Shown: positions 1-9,474 of the stretch, piece after piece
Numbering within the stretch: the stretch's first letter is position 1
Layout of the letters: every line of letters starts with the position of its first letter
DNA from: Stenotrophomonas maltophilia
Lineage (GTDB): Bacteria > Pseudomonadota > Gammaproteobacteria > Xanthomonadales > Xanthomonadaceae
DNA length: 64,000 nt
NCBI RefSeq assembly: GCF_003205835.1
Contig: NZ_CP029773.1
Coordinates: 4,620,501-4,684,500 of the forward strand
Reading direction: 5' to 3'
Notes under the pieces: generated by a model
Told to the model about the DNA's origin: nothing
Seen by the model: the letters and a program-made list of their open reading frames with translations, nothing else
The model's database searches: none
Translations under genes and position numbers: made by a program

Positions 1-947
1 AGCGGGCGGCCCGCCAAGCGCTTGGCGGCGCGGAGGTCGATGCAGCCCAGCGAGAGGCTGATGTGACCCGGGTGGCCATCGCCACACGCACCGCTGGTCG
101 ATTCATCGACGTGCTTGCGGCGCAGGAGCATGTCGAGCATGCGGAAGAGCGGATTCGTATGGCCCGCGCGCTCCAGCGAGAGGTGGCCCGCTGGGTCTCT
201 GCGGCACGGAACCCGGACTCAGACCTGAGGGCCGCTGAAATCGCCCTGGCCGATGCAGAGCTCAAGCGTGATCAAGCAGTCCAGCGGTTGGAGGCATCGC
301 GCATGGCGCTTGCGTCTTCCTGGGGCTCTTTCACCGCTGACTTCGACACCGTCGCCGGCGATACAAACATCCTCCCCCCGCTGGATGACTACCAGACGCT
401 GTCCGAACGCCTTCAGAACGCGCCACAGCAACGTGCCTTCGATGCCCAGTCCAGAATTCTTGCCGCGCGCCGCGATGTCGCCGTTTCCAGCGCGAAGCCT
501 GACGTGAGTGTTGGATTTGGACTTCGCCGTCTTGAAGCAACGAAGGACAGTGGCTTGGTCATGTCGATCTCGGTTCCCTTGGGAACCCGGCGTCGATCAG
601 CCTACTCGGTATCCGAAGTCGACTACGAACTGAGTGCGCTCAAGTCACGCCGTGAAGCACAAATGTTGGAGCTCAACCAGGAGCTGTTCGGAGTCTATCA
701 ACAGCTGCGCCAAGCGCAGTTGGAGGTCACCTCCGTTCGTGAGCGGCAGCTCCCCAAGGCGGAGCAGGCGATGAATCAGAGCCGTCGTGGCTTCGAGGAG
801 GGTCGATTCTCCTATCTCGCATTGAGCCAGGCGCAGAAGACGCTGTTCGACCTTCGTGAGCGCGAAGTCGAGTCCGCCGCACTCTATCTCCGATTGCTGG
901 TCGAGGCAGATCGCCTCACCGCCTCCGCCCAGGATATCCGCCCATGA
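1..947 (+). CDS. czcC: CzcC-type outer-membrane efflux protein (5' end outside window)
   Basis: TolC-family outer-membrane channel of a tripartite heavy-metal efflux pump. The frame is open from base 3 of the window with no stop, so the gene starts to the left; the GTG at 63 is internal. The visible ~315 residues are long amphipathic helices rich in Ala, Gln, Arg and Glu with the periodic pattern of the TolC coiled barrel, and include a VGFGLRR-like beta segment (near base 510) and a final QAQKTLFDLREREVE-type helix. It overlaps czcB by four bases (ATGA) and lies just ahead of the RND pump gene, which fixes its role as the outer-membrane partner. Substrate is inferred from CzcA, not from this protein. 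Confidence 0.85.
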   Translation, partial: RAARQALGGAEVDAAQREADVTRVAIATRTAGRFIDVLAAQEHVEHAEERIRMARALQREVARWVSAARNPDSDLRAAEIALADAELKRDQAVQRLEASRMALASSWGSFTADFDTVAGDTNILPPLDDYQTLSERLQNAPQQRAFDAQSRILAARRDVAVSSAKPDVSVGFGLRRLEATKDSGLVMSISVPLGTRRRSAYSVSEVDYELSALKSRREAQMLELNQELFGVYQQLRQAQLEVTSVRERQLPKAEQAMNQSRRGFEEGRFSYLALSQAQKTLFDLREREVESAALYLRLLVEADRLTASAQDIRP

Positions 948-2176
948 ATCGTTACGCCCTTCTTATGTTGCTTCCGCTGGCACTGGCCGCCTGTGGCGGT
1001 GAAAAGCCGGTTGAGAAAGAAGCCGCAGAGTCCACCGCCGCGGCCGGCGACTACGAGCGCGGCCCCAACCGCGGTCGCATGCTCCGCGATGGTGATTTCG
1101 CACTTGAAGTCACCGTCTATGAAACCAACACGCCTCCTCAGTTCCGCCTCTACGCCTATCGAAATGACAAGCCGATCTCACCGAATGAGGTGAAGGCAAC
1201 AATGCAGTTGAAGCGCCTCGACGGTGAGGTCAATGATTTCACTTTCACCGCCGAAAACGACTATCTCGTGGGGAACGGCGAGGTCGTGGAACCTCATTCT
1301 TTCGACGTGAAGGCAGACGCAGTGGTAGGAGGAAAGACACACACCTGGTCCTATCAGTCCTATGAGGGCCGTACCACCATCGAGCCAAGCGCTGCCAAGG
1401 ATGCGGGTGTGGTGGTGGAAGAGGCTACCGCTGGCACTATCCGCGATACGGTCACGCTGATGGGGAACATCGCGGTCAACACTGGCCGCCAGGCCGCCGT
1501 CAAAGCACGATTCCCAGGTATTGTCCGCAGCGTGTCGGTCGAGATGGGCCAACGCGTTTCCGCAGGGCAGACGCTGGCGACGGTTGAAGGCAATGACAGC
1601 ATGCGCACCTACGCGGTGATTGCTCCCTTCAGCGGCATCGTTCTTGCGCGCAACACCAGTGTTGGTGATGTGGCCGCCGACAACACACTGTTCGACGTTG
1701 CCGATCTGTCAGAGGTCTGGGTCGATCTACGAGCTCTGGGCACTGACGCCGAGCGTCTCGCTCCAGGTCAAGCAGTGCGGATCCGTTCCGCCACGGGTGC
1801 CTTGGAGACTGAAGGTAGGCTCCAAAGCCTGCTTCCGCTGGCAAGCAGCGGCCAAAGCGTGGTTGCGCGCGTGAGTATCCCCAATGGTGACGGCAAGTGG
1901 CGTCCAGGAATGGCTGTCTCGGCCGAGGTCATCATTGCCGAGACACCTGTTCCACTGGCCGTCAAAGAGTCAGGGCTCCAGCGATTTCGCGACTTTACCG
2001 TCGTATTTGCGCAGGTGGGCGATACCTATGAGGTGCGCATGCTTGAGCTTGGAAAGCGTGATGGCGAGTGGGCAGAGGTTCTTGGCGGACTGAAGCCCGG
2101 AACGCGGTACGTCGCCGAGCAGAGCTATCTGATCCGTGCAGACATCGAGAAGTCTGGCGCCAGCCACGACCACTAA
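944..2176 (+). CDS. czcB: CzcB-type periplasmic adaptor (membrane fusion) lipoprotein
   Basis: Adaptor linking the inner-membrane RND pump to the outer-membrane channel. The 410-residue product starts with a lipoprotein signal ending LALAAC, so Cys16 is the likely lipidated residue. An N-terminal extension of ~150 residues precedes the lipoyl/barrel-sandwich region (about 180-245, GIVRSVSVEMGQRVSAGQ and APFSGIVLARN) and the beta-barrel domain. It ends SHDH, and a short His tail is common in metal-efflux adaptors. Start is ATG 944, overlapping the czcC stop by four bases. Family identity is secure; the exact metal is not readable from this gene. Confidence 0.9.
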   Translation: MNRYALLMLLPLALAACGGEKPVEKEAAESTAAAGDYERGPNRGRMLRDGDFALEVTVYETNTPPQFRLYAYRNDKPISPNEVKATMQLKRLDGEVNDFTFTAENDYLVGNGEVVEPHSFDVKADAVVGGKTHTWSYQSYEGRTTIEPSAAKDAGVVVEEATAGTIRDTVTLMGNIAVNTGRQAAVKARFPGIVRSVSVEMGQRVSAGQTLATVEGNDSMRTYAVIAPFSGIVLARNTSVGDVAADNTLFDVADLSEVWVDLRALGTDAERLAPGQAVRIRSATGALETEGRLQSLLPLASSGQSVVARVSIPNGDGKWRPGMAVSAEVIIAETPVPLAVKESGLQRFRDFTVVFAQVGDTYEVRMLELGKRDGEWAEVLGGLKPGTRYVAEQSYLIRADIEKSGASHDH

Positions 2177-2185
2177 GGATCCATC

Positions 2186-5100
2186 ATGCTAGAGCGAATC
2201 ATTCGCGCGTCCATCGCGCATAGATGGCTTGTGCTGCTTCTGGTCCTGGCGCTGTCAGGCTTGGGCATCTGGAACTACAGCAAGCTGCCAATCGACGCCG
2301 TCCCTGACATCACCAATGTCCAGGTCCAGATCAACACCGAAGCACCGGGCTACTCTCCACTGGAGGCAGAGCAGCGGGTAACGTTCCCCGTCGAGACAGC
2401 CTTGGCCGGCTTAGCCAAGCTGGAGTACACGCGGTCCATCTCGCGTTATGGTCTCTCCCAGGTCACCGTTGTATTCGAAGACGGTACCGACATCTACTTC
2501 GCGCGGCAGCAGGTGGCCGAGCGCTTGCAGCAAGCCGCATCCCAGCTCCCAACTGGGCTGAAGCCAACGCTGGGCCCGGTCGCCACCGGTCTCGGTGAGA
2601 TCTTCATGTACACCGTGGAAGCCGAGAAGGGTGCTGAAGAGACCTGGACGCCGATGGCGCTTCGTACCCTCCAGGATTGGGTGGTACGCCCCCAGATGCG
2701 ACATCTGAAAGGTGTTACAGAGGTCAACACCGTCGGTGGCTATGTGCGGCAGTTCCACATCACGCCTGACCCGCGCAAGCTTCAGGCGTACGAGCTGACC
2801 ATGCAGGATGTGATGGAGGCCGTGGCGCGCAGCAATGCGAACGTGGGTGCCGGCTACATTGAAAAGAGTGGTGAACAGTACCTTGTGCGCGTTCCTGGCC
2901 AAGTGGCGGACATGGACGGCCTGCGCAAGATCGTGGTCGCCAATCGCGAGGGGCTGCCGCTTCGCGTCGGTGACCTCGCAGACGTTCACGAGGGCACCGA
3001 ACTGCGAACGGGTGCAGCGACCAAAGATGGCAAGGAAGTGGTACTTGGTACTGCATTCATGCTCATTGGTGAGAACAGCCGCGAAGTCGCTCAGCGAACC
3101 GCTGCCAAGCTGAAGGAGATCGACGAGACGCTTCCAGAAGGTGTCCGCGCGCATGCGGTCTATGACCGTACGGAGCTGGTCGACCGCACCATTGAAACCG
3201 TCAAGAAGAACCTACTGGAAGGTGCCCTGCTGGTCATTGCGGTGCTGTTCCTTCTGCTCGGAAATCTTCGCGCCGCACTGATCACGGCCGCGGTCATTCC
3301 TTTGACCATGCTGCTGACCATCTCCGGCATGGTCCAGAACCGTGTCTCAGCAAATCTGATGAGCTTGGGTGCGCTGGACTTCGGTCTGATCGTCGACGGC
3401 GCGGTCATCATTGTTGAGAACTGTCTGCGCCGCTTCGGCGAGCGTCAGCACGCCCTGGGGCGTCTGTTGACCCGGGATGAGCGCTTTGCTTTGGCCGCCA
3501 GCGCCAGTGCCGAGGTGATCAAGCCCAGCTTGTTCGGCTTGTTCATCATTGCCGCCGTCTACATCCCGATCTTTGCGCTCTCCGGCGTGGAAGGAAAGAT
3601 GTTCCACCCGATGGCCCTGACCGTCGTTATCGCGCTGACTGGTGCGATGGCATTGTCCCTCACGTTCGTTCCCGCTGCGGTTGCTCAGTTTGTCACGGGC
3701 AAGGTCTCGGAGAAGGAAACCAAGGCTATGCGGGGCGTAACCAAGCTGTATGGCCCGATGCTGGAGCGGGCAGTCAGTGCTCGCAAACTGGTTGTGGGTG
3801 GTGCAGCCGTCCTCACCGTACTGGCGGGTCTTCTGGCCAGTCGCATGGGCACTGAGTTCATTCCGAATCTGGACGAAGGTGATATTGCGCTTCACGCGCT
3901 GCGCATTCCCGGCACTAGTCTGACGCAAGCCATCGGCATGCAGCGCCAGCTTGAAGCGACCATCAAGAAGTTCCCCGAGGTGGATGAGGTTGTCGCAAAG
4001 ATCGGCACAGCAGAGGTAGCGACCGACCCCATGCCACCGTCGGTCGCAGACACCTTCATCATGCTCAAGGATCGCGACCAATGGCCTGATCCCCGCAAGC
4101 CAAAGGCGCAGCTCATTGCTGAGCTGGAGAAGGCTGTCCGAGCAATTCCCGGCAACAACTACGAGTTCACCCAGCCCGTGCAGATGCGCATGAACGAGCT
4201 GATTGCCGGTGTACGCGCCGAGGTGGCGGTGAAGTTGTACGGTGACGACCTGGATCAGCTGGCGCAGATCGGCAGCCAGATCGAGGACGCCGCAGGTTCC
4301 ATCCCAGGCGCCGCAGACGTGAAGTTAGAGCAGATCAGTGGTCTGCCTCTTATGACCATCACGCCTGACCTGGGTGCTTTGGCCCGCTATGGCGTTTCGA
4401 TCGACGAGGTCCAGAAGACCATCTCTGTTGCGCTGGGCGGTGAGGCGGTCGGTCAGGTCTTTGAGGGTGATCGTCGCTTCGACATCGTCGTTCGTCTGCC
4501 CGAGAACCTGCGTCAGGACACCCGGACGCTCGCATCGCTACCGGTAGCCGTCGCCGTCGGGGCCAGTTCCGGCGAACAGAGAGCGTTCGTTCCGCTGGGG
4601 CAGCTGGCTAAAGTTGAAGTTGCGCCAGGCCCAAACCAGGTCAGTCGCGAGAACGGCAAGCGTCGCGTCGTCATCACCAGCAACGTACGTGGTCGCGACC
4701 TTGGTTCGTTCGTAGAGGAGCTGCGAGAGAAGGTTGGTCAGGAGGTGCAGTTGCCGGAAGGCTACTGGATTGAGTATGGCGGTACCTTCGAGCAGCTCAT
4801 CTCTGCCAGCAAGCGGCTGTCCGTGGTCGTGCCGGTCGTCCTGGTGATGATCTTCGGCTTGCTCTTCATGGCGTTCGGCTCGGGCAAGGATGCTGCCATC
4901 GTGTTCAGCGGCGTTCCACTTGCGTTGACCGGTGGCGTGGTGGCTCTGTGGATGCGTGACATACCCCTGTCCATTTCTGCAGGCGTGGGGTTCATCGCGC
5001 TGTCGGGCGTCGCCGTGCTCAACGGCCTGGTCATGATCAGCTTCATCAAGAGCCTTAGGGAACAGGGCACTCCCCTGCACCAAGCGGTAACCGAAGGTGC

Positions 5101-5323
5101 ACTGACCCGGCTGCGCCCCGTGCTGATGACGGCCCTGGTTGCCAGCCTGGGCTTCCTGCCAATGGCCCTAAACGTTGGGGCTGGCGCGGAAGTTCAGCGC
5201 CCGCTGGCGACGGTCGTTATCGGCGGAATCATCTCCTCCACGCTGCTGACCTTGCTGGTGTTGCCGGCGCTCTATCGCCTCATCCACCGCGAAGGGGATG
5301 AGCGGAAGGAGGACGCAGCGTGA
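2186..5323 (+). CDS. czcA: CzcA-type heavy-metal RND proton antiporter
   Basis: Inner-membrane trimeric pump that exports metal cations using the proton gradient. At 1045 residues it has the usual HME-RND length: a first TM helix at ~14-32, a large periplasmic loop, a block of helices at ~340-540, a second loop and a last block at ~865-1030. TM4 carries DFGLIVDGAVIIVEN with acidic residues near 398, 404 and 411; these match the two Asp and one Glu essential in C. metallidurans CzcA and fit the divalent HME class (Co/Zn/Cd) rather than the Cu/Ag CusA class. It starts nine bases after czcB and its stop overlaps the next gene. No metal-responsive regulator is visible in the window. Confidence 0.92.
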   Translation: MLERIIRASIAHRWLVLLLVLALSGLGIWNYSKLPIDAVPDITNVQVQINTEAPGYSPLEAEQRVTFPVETALAGLAKLEYTRSISRYGLSQVTVVFEDGTDIYFARQQVAERLQQAASQLPTGLKPTLGPVATGLGEIFMYTVEAEKGAEETWTPMALRTLQDWVVRPQMRHLKGVTEVNTVGGYVRQFHITPDPRKLQAYELTMQDVMEAVARSNANVGAGYIEKSGEQYLVRVPGQVADMDGLRKIVVANREGLPLRVGDLADVHEGTELRTGAATKDGKEVVLGTAFMLIGENSREVAQRTAAKLKEIDETLPEGVRAHAVYDRTELVDRTIETVKKNLLEGALLVIAVLFLLLGNLRAALITAAVIPLTMLLTISGMVQNRVSANLMSLGALDFGLIVDGAVIIVENCLRRFGERQHALGRLLTRDERFALAASASAEVIKPSLFGLFIIAAVYIPIFALSGVEGKMFHPMALTVVIALTGAMALSLTFVPAAVAQFVTGKVSEKETKAMRGVTKLYGPMLERAVSARKLVVGGAAVLTVLAGLLASRMGTEFIPNLDEGDIALHALRIPGTSLTQAIGMQRQLEATIKKFPEVDEVVAKIGTAEVATDPMPPSVADTFIMLKDRDQWPDPRKPKAQLIAELEKAVRAIPGNNYEFTQPVQMRMNELIAGVRAEVAVKLYGDDLDQLAQIGSQIEDAAGSIPGAADVKLEQISGLPLMTITPDLGALARYGVSIDEVQKTISVALGGEAVGQVFEGDRRFDIVVRLPENLRQDTRTLASLPVAVAVGASSGEQRAFVPLGQLAKVEVAPGPNQVSRENGKRRVVITSNVRGRDLGSFVEELREKVGQEVQLPEGYWIEYGGTFEQLISASKRLSVVVPVVLVMIFGLLFMAFGSGKDAAIVFSGVPLALTGGVVALWMRDIPLSISAGVGFIALSGVAVLNGLVMISFIKSLREQGTPLHQAVTEGALTRLRPVLMTALVASLGFLPMALNVGAGAEVQRPLATVVIGGIISSTLLTLLVLPALYRLIHREGDERKEDAA

Positions 5324-6051
5324 ACCCGTCCATCTCAACCCCTCCCAGGAACATGCAGTTGACCATTTCCAAACGAACCCAAGCGTGGCTCTACCTGCTT
5401 GCAGCCATCCTTCTGCCTTGCGTTGCTTGGGCGCATGGCGTCAGTGAAGGCGACCAGGCCTTCCTGGAAGACAGTACCGGCCTGCAGCTCATCGCGTTCA
5501 CGTACCTCGGCGCCAAGCACATGGTGACTGGATACGACCACCTCCTGTTTCTGTTCGGGGTGATCTTCTTCCTGTACCGGATGCGTGATGTCAGCATCTA
5601 CGTGACGTTGTTCGCGATCGGCCACAGCACCACCTTGCTGCTAGGTGTCCTGGGCGGATTGCATGTGAATGCGTACCTGGTCGACGCAATCATTGGCCTG
5701 TCGGTTGTCTACAAGGCGCTGGACAACATGGGCGCGTTCAAGCGCTGGTTTGGGGTACAGCCCAACACCAAAGCCGCCGTGCTGATCTTTGGCTTCTTCC
5801 ATGGCTTTGGTCTAGCGACAAAGCTGCAGGATTTCTCGCTCTCACCTGACGGGCTTGTCCCAAACATGCTCGCCTTCAACGTGGGGGTCGAGATCGGACA
5901 GCTGCTCGCGCTCGCAGGCATCTTGATCGTGATGGGCTTCTGGCGCCGCTTGCCGTCATTCCATCGACAGGCGTACAGCATCAACACCGCCCTTATGTGC
6001 GCCGGCTTCGTGCTTGTTGGCATGCAGCTCACCGGCTACTTCGTTTCCTGA
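5320..6051 (+). CDS. HupE/UreJ-family membrane protein
   Basis: Multi-pass inner-membrane protein of the HupE/UreJ group, some members of which move nickel or cobalt. The first possible start, GTG 5320, overlaps the czcA stop. ATG 5353 is an alternative directly ahead of a clear signal sequence (TQAWLYLLAAILLPCVAWA, cleavage before His-Gly). About six hydrophobic segments follow, with conserved-looking histidines in TGYDHLLFLFG, IGHSTTLLLG and FGFFHGFGLATK, the family's usual metal-site pattern. Co-transcription with czcCBA suggests a metal-related role, but no function can be assigned from sequence alone. Confidence 0.75.
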   Translation: MNPSISTPPRNMQLTISKRTQAWLYLLAAILLPCVAWAHGVSEGDQAFLEDSTGLQLIAFTYLGAKHMVTGYDHLLFLFGVIFFLYRMRDVSIYVTLFAIGHSTTLLLGVLGGLHVNAYLVDAIIGLSVVYKALDNMGAFKRWFGVQPNTKAAVLIFGFFHGFGLATKLQDFSLSPDGLVPNMLAFNVGVEIGQLLALAGILIVMGFWRRLPSFHRQAYSINTALMCAGFVLVGMQLTGYFVS

Positions 6052-6067
6052 ATCTACAGAGGTACTC

Positions 6068-6709
6068 ATGTCCATCACGCTTTCCAATCAGCTGCCCAGC
6101 ACTCGCAAGCTGCTGAAATCCACCGCCCTGGCCGCTGCCGTTGCAGGGGTGATTCTGCTCACCACCGTGCTTCCCGCGGAGTACGGAATCGACCCTACGG
6201 GCGTAGGTAAGGTTCTGGGTCTGGACGCCCTAGCCTCCACTGACCAGGTAGAGGCCGTAGCTCCCCCAGTTCCGGCATCTGCTGGCAGCGCCGAAGCCGT
6301 CTCGGCGCTGTTCGAGAAGGCCAAGGTTGCCTTCGGGAGCAATGGCAAGCAGGCCTTCGAACCCGCCGCTGTCTCTCTCGCCAGCACTCCTTTACGGCAG
6401 GACTCACTGACGATCGAGCTTGCCCCTGGTAAGGGCCAGGAGGTGAAGGCCCATATGGCTCAGGGCGCTGGGATGGTTTTCAGCTGGAAGGCCACGTCTG
6501 ATGTTGCCGTGGACATGCACGGCGAGCGTCCCGACGTGAAGGGCCCCTGGACCAGCTACGCCGTTGAAGGCGCCCAGCGTCAGGCCGAGGGAACGTTCAT
6601 TGCTCCCTTTGAAGGTACCCATGGGTGGTACTGGCAGAACCGCGGCAGCACCCCCGTGATCATCGAGGTGCAAATTACCGGCTACCAAGCCGACCTCTAC
6701 CAGCCGTGA
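6068..6709 (+). CDS. Single-pass 'transmembrane anchor' protein of Czc operons
   Basis: 213 residues from ATG 6068, which follows a GAGGT ribosome-binding sequence; upstream in-frame starts would run into the previous gene. One hydrophobic segment (about residues 16-35) is followed by an Ala/Pro-rich linker and a periplasmic domain rich in Trp and Gly (FSWKATSD, PWTSYAVEG, GTHGWYWQN). Similar proteins sit after czcA-like genes in Xanthomonadaceae and are usually just called transmembrane anchor protein. It presumably assists the pump or binds metal in the periplasm; that is inference from context only. Confidence 0.65.
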   Translation: MSITLSNQLPSTRKLLKSTALAAAVAGVILLTTVLPAEYGIDPTGVGKVLGLDALASTDQVEAVAPPVPASAGSAEAVSALFEKAKVAFGSNGKQAFEPAAVSLASTPLRQDSLTIELAPGKGQEVKAHMAQGAGMVFSWKATSDVAVDMHGERPDVKGPWTSYAVEGAQRQAEGTFIAPFEGTHGWYWQNRGSTPVIIEVQITGYQADLYQP

Positions 6710-6748
6710 CACCCGGCATAACGCCGAAATCAACCTAGGAGAAGCAAC

Positions 6749-6994
6749 ATGAAGAATCGTTTTGCCCTCATCAGCGTCCTTTTCGCTTCCATTGCAGCGT
6801 CCGCATCGGCCTTCGCACATGATCCGGCGCTTCATGCCGAGTCGGAAGTGAAGGAGGCGCCTAAGGCAAAGCCTGCTACGTGTGAACAGCTGGCTGACCG
6901 GACGAAGTTCAAGGTGGATCTTGCCGATCCTCAGACCAAGGCGCTGAAGGACAGGTGCGACGCTCAGGCGCAGTCGGCTGCGAAGAAGAAGTAA
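6749..6994 (+). CDS. Small periplasmic protein, last gene of the metal-efflux operon
   Basis: 81 residues with a good ribosome-binding site (TAGGAGAAGC) eight bases before ATG 6749. Residues 1-23 form a signal peptide ending SAFA, leaving a ~58-residue mature protein starting HDPALHAESE. It contains two cysteines (CEQLAD and DRCDAQ) and a Lys-rich tail, so a disulfide or metal ligand pair is possible. It lies 39 bases after the anchor gene and just ahead of a strong terminator, so it closes the operon. I do not recognise a named family; a small periplasmic metal-binding role is only a guess from location. Confidence 0.6.
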   Translation: MKNRFALISVLFASIAASASAFAHDPALHAESEVKEAPKAKPATCEQLADRTKFKVDLADPQTKALKDRCDAQAQSAAKKK

Positions 6995-7004
6995 TTGATT
7001 GCGG

Positions 7005-7044
7005 CGAATGGTCCGGCTTGGGTGAAGTCGGACCATTCGTCTTT
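7005..7044 (+). terminator. Rho-independent terminator of the czc operon
   Basis: A perfect 11-bp stem (CGAATGGTCCG at 7005-7015 with CGGACCATTCG at 7029-7039) and 13-base loop is followed by TCTTTA. It lies ten bases after the last stop codon of the efflux operon. Confidence 0.75.
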
Positions 7045-7164
7045 ACCCTTGAGCCAAGCGAATAGTGCCAGCGTCGTCCTACAAATAGACCTCGGTTAGA
7101 CCCTCATTCTTCCAACAGGCTCGCTCTCGAATGCTAGCGTTTGACCGGAGGATTGCGATTAGAG

Positions 7165-7203
7165 CCGCACTCGGGCTTACATTCTCCAAACCCGAGTGCG
7201 GCA
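7165..7203. terminator. 12-bp inverted repeat, probable terminator for the TonB-receptor gene
   Basis: GCCGCACTCGGG (7165-7176) pairs perfectly with 7192-7203 across a 15-base loop. It lies 73 bases beyond the minus-strand stop of the receptor gene. There is no clean T-run on either side, so it may be a bidirectional or weak terminator. Confidence 0.5.
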
Positions 7204-7276
7204 AAGTTCATTTGCAATCATCGACGTGATCGAACGTGCTGAACCGAACGCAATCTCCTGACCTGATCAACCCGCC

Positions 7277-9328
7277 TTAGAAGCGCGCGGTCGCGCCCAC
7301 AAAGAGCGTGCGTGCGCCGCCGTCGTAATTATTGCCTTCTTCAAGCGTGGAAACATCACCCAAGTTCAGTACGCCGACGCGCAAGGTCAGGTTTTCGTTC
7401 ACATCGAGAGCGGTGACCAGATCCACCGTGGTGTATGCCTTGGCGAAGGTAGGTCTGGACGAAGACACAAGCTGCTTCCCGATGTGTTGCGCGCTGAGGT
7501 TAAGCGACCATGCATCGGACACGCTCCAGTTCAGCGAAGTGTTGGCGGTGATCTTCGGCACCACTAGCAGGCTGGCGCCGGTGGTGCGGTTCTTCGATTC
7601 CAACATGCGTGTGGCGTTGGTGGTCCAGCTCAGTCGCTCGTGCAGCGGCACGGTCACACTGGCTTCCACGCCTCGCGTGCGAGCCTTCTGGATGTTCTGC
7701 GCCACCGTCCACCAGAAGCCGTTTACGAAGCTAGTGTTCTGGCCTGGGATCTCGCGCAGCGGCACCTGTTCGATCTTGTCGTCGAAGTTGGTCAGGAAGT
7801 AGGTGGCCGATGCGGACCAGCCGTTCTGGTCGAAGCCCACGCCAAGCTCATAGTTGGTGCTGGTTTCCGGTTTCAGGTTCGGGTTACCGGCCATGTAGCA
7901 GCCGGTCGTGCCGTCGGCGTTGATCAGCCGGCTGTTCCAGCCTTCCGGGGTCAGGCTGCCGCAGCCGCGTCCCAGAGACTGGGTGGCCGCACCAGCGGTG
8001 CCCTGCTTAAGATTGGGCGCGCGGAACCCTTTGGAGACACCGCCGCGTACTGTCCATGCGTCTGCCGGGTGCCACACGCCGTAGATGCGCGGGCTCACGT
8101 TGTCGTCGTAGTTGTCGGTGTTGTCCCAGCGCACGCCCAGAGTCAGCACGAAGCGCTCGTGCAGGGTGATGTGGTCTTCGGCGAACAAGGCCCATGAGTC
8201 CGCTTCACTGGTCGGGCTGATGCGGCTGCTGCCGGTCCAAGTCACAGGTACGGTACCGATGGTGTCGCTGTTTTCCAGCTGCTCGCGCTTCCACTGACCA
8301 CCCACGTTCAGGCTGTGCTCGAAGCCCCAATGGAAAGCGGTGGTGAAGGCAGTATCGAACACCGTTTCCTTCGAATGGTTGCCCACCGCACTGCCCTTGT
8401 CTTGGTAGTCGTTCCGCACAAGGGTGGTCTTGGAGGTGGTGGAGTCGCCGTAACGGCCATCATGGCCCAGCACGTAACCGGTCTGTACCAGCTTGGACAG
8501 ACCCCAGGCATATACATCACCGCTGCCGGTGTTGCGCTGCACGCCGCGCGACCCTTCTATGGTCAGTGCGTGGTCATCGTTGAGGCGCCAGTGGAACTGC
8601 AGGTTGGCATTCTCCGCCTTGCTGCCCGGAGTCTGGCCCTCAAGGCGATCGGACTTGCGGTCGGTCACGTTGGCCCCGATGCGGATCCCCAGGTTGTCGG
8701 TCAGTGGGCCGCTGAAAAGGGCACCCATCTGCGTGGTATCACCGCGGGTGGATGAATCGGGCACGCTGTGGTTCAAGGTGACCGAGCCGCCCCAGTGGTC
8801 GGAAATCTTGCGGGTAATGATGTTGATCACGCCGCCCATCGCATCCGAACCGTATAGCGACGACATCGGGCCGCGCACCACTTCTATTCGTTCGATCATG
8901 TCCGGCGACAGCCAGTTCAGATCCTGCGGACCCAGGTCGTCGCGGTAGTTCACGCCGGAGGAGTTGCCCTGGCGGCGGCCGTCGATCAGGATCAGCGTGT
9001 ACTGCTCGGGCAGTCCACGCAGGCGGATCTTCGACTGCGCTCCGGACAGTGCATAGCCACCGGTCACTCCAGGGACGGTACTCAGCAGCTGGCCGATGCT
9101 GGTGACCGGCTTACGCTCGATCTCCTCGCGGCTGATAACGCTAATGCTGGCTGGCGCATCCCTGATCCACTGCTGGGCACCGGTGGCGGTAACGACCAAG
9201 GTGTCCAACTGCTTGACGGAGGAGGCATGCGTCAAAGCTTCAGCGCTGGCATGCGAAGAAAGGGCCAGACCAATAGCAACTGTCAGCGTGGGAAGAGCAA
9301 GTCGTGACTTCAGGTATGTGTGCGACAT
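7277..9328 (-). CDS. TonB-dependent outer-membrane receptor
   Basis: 683-residue ligand-gated porin powered by TonB. An N-terminal signal (residues 1-29, ending SHASA) is followed by a TonB-box-like stretch (LDTLVVTAT, about 41-49). The plug domain has the usual motifs IRLRGLPEQYTLILIDG, IERIEVVRGPMSSLYGSDAMGGVINI. The rest is a 22-strand-type barrel ending in an aromatic residue (VGATARF). The order resembles FepA/CirA/BtuB-like receptors, so ligands could be a siderophore, metal chelate or vitamin; the sequence does not decide. It is convergent with the efflux operon and separated from it by two hairpins, so it is independently transcribed. I see no convincing Fur or Zur box in the 145 bases upstream. 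Confidence 0.85.
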   Translation of the reverse strand: MSHTYLKSRLALPTLTVAIGLALSSHASAEALTHASSVKQLDTLVVTATGAQQWIRDAPASISVISREEIERKPVTSIGQLLSTVPGVTGGYALSGAQSKIRLRGLPEQYTLILIDGRRQGNSSGVNYRDDLGPQDLNWLSPDMIERIEVVRGPMSSLYGSDAMGGVINIITRKISDHWGGSVTLNHSVPDSSTRGDTTQMGALFSGPLTDNLGIRIGANVTDRKSDRLEGQTPGSKAENANLQFHWRLNDDHALTIEGSRGVQRNTGSGDVYAWGLSKLVQTGYVLGHDGRYGDSTTSKTTLVRNDYQDKGSAVGNHSKETVFDTAFTTAFHWGFEHSLNVGGQWKREQLENSDTIGTVPVTWTGSSRISPTSEADSWALFAEDHITLHERFVLTLGVRWDNTDNYDDNVSPRIYGVWHPADAWTVRGGVSKGFRAPNLKQGTAGAATQSLGRGCGSLTPEGWNSRLINADGTTGCYMAGNPNLKPETSTNYELGVGFDQNGWSASATYFLTNFDDKIEQVPLREIPGQNTSFVNGFWWTVAQNIQKARTRGVEASVTVPLHERLSWTTNATRMLESKNRTTGASLLVVPKITANTSLNWSVSDAWSLNLSAQHIGKQLVSSSRPTFAKAYTTVDLVTALDVNENLTLRVGVLNLGDVSTLEEGNNYDGGARTLFVGATARF

Positions 9329-9474
9329 CTCGGGGTAATCCGGTAACGGGCATTATTGCTGGGGAATGGCTGCCTCGCTTGATTCCGGAAAACGCCCATA
9401 TCGGGTCGAGGGCTGGCTTGCGTCTTGAGGTCAGGTATCAAACTGTGGCCGACCGATGCTGTCTGGGCAGCACC

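Noticed and set aside
7500..9328. Plus-strand frames inside the TonB receptor gene
   Set aside because: Short antisense frames opposite a complete receptor.
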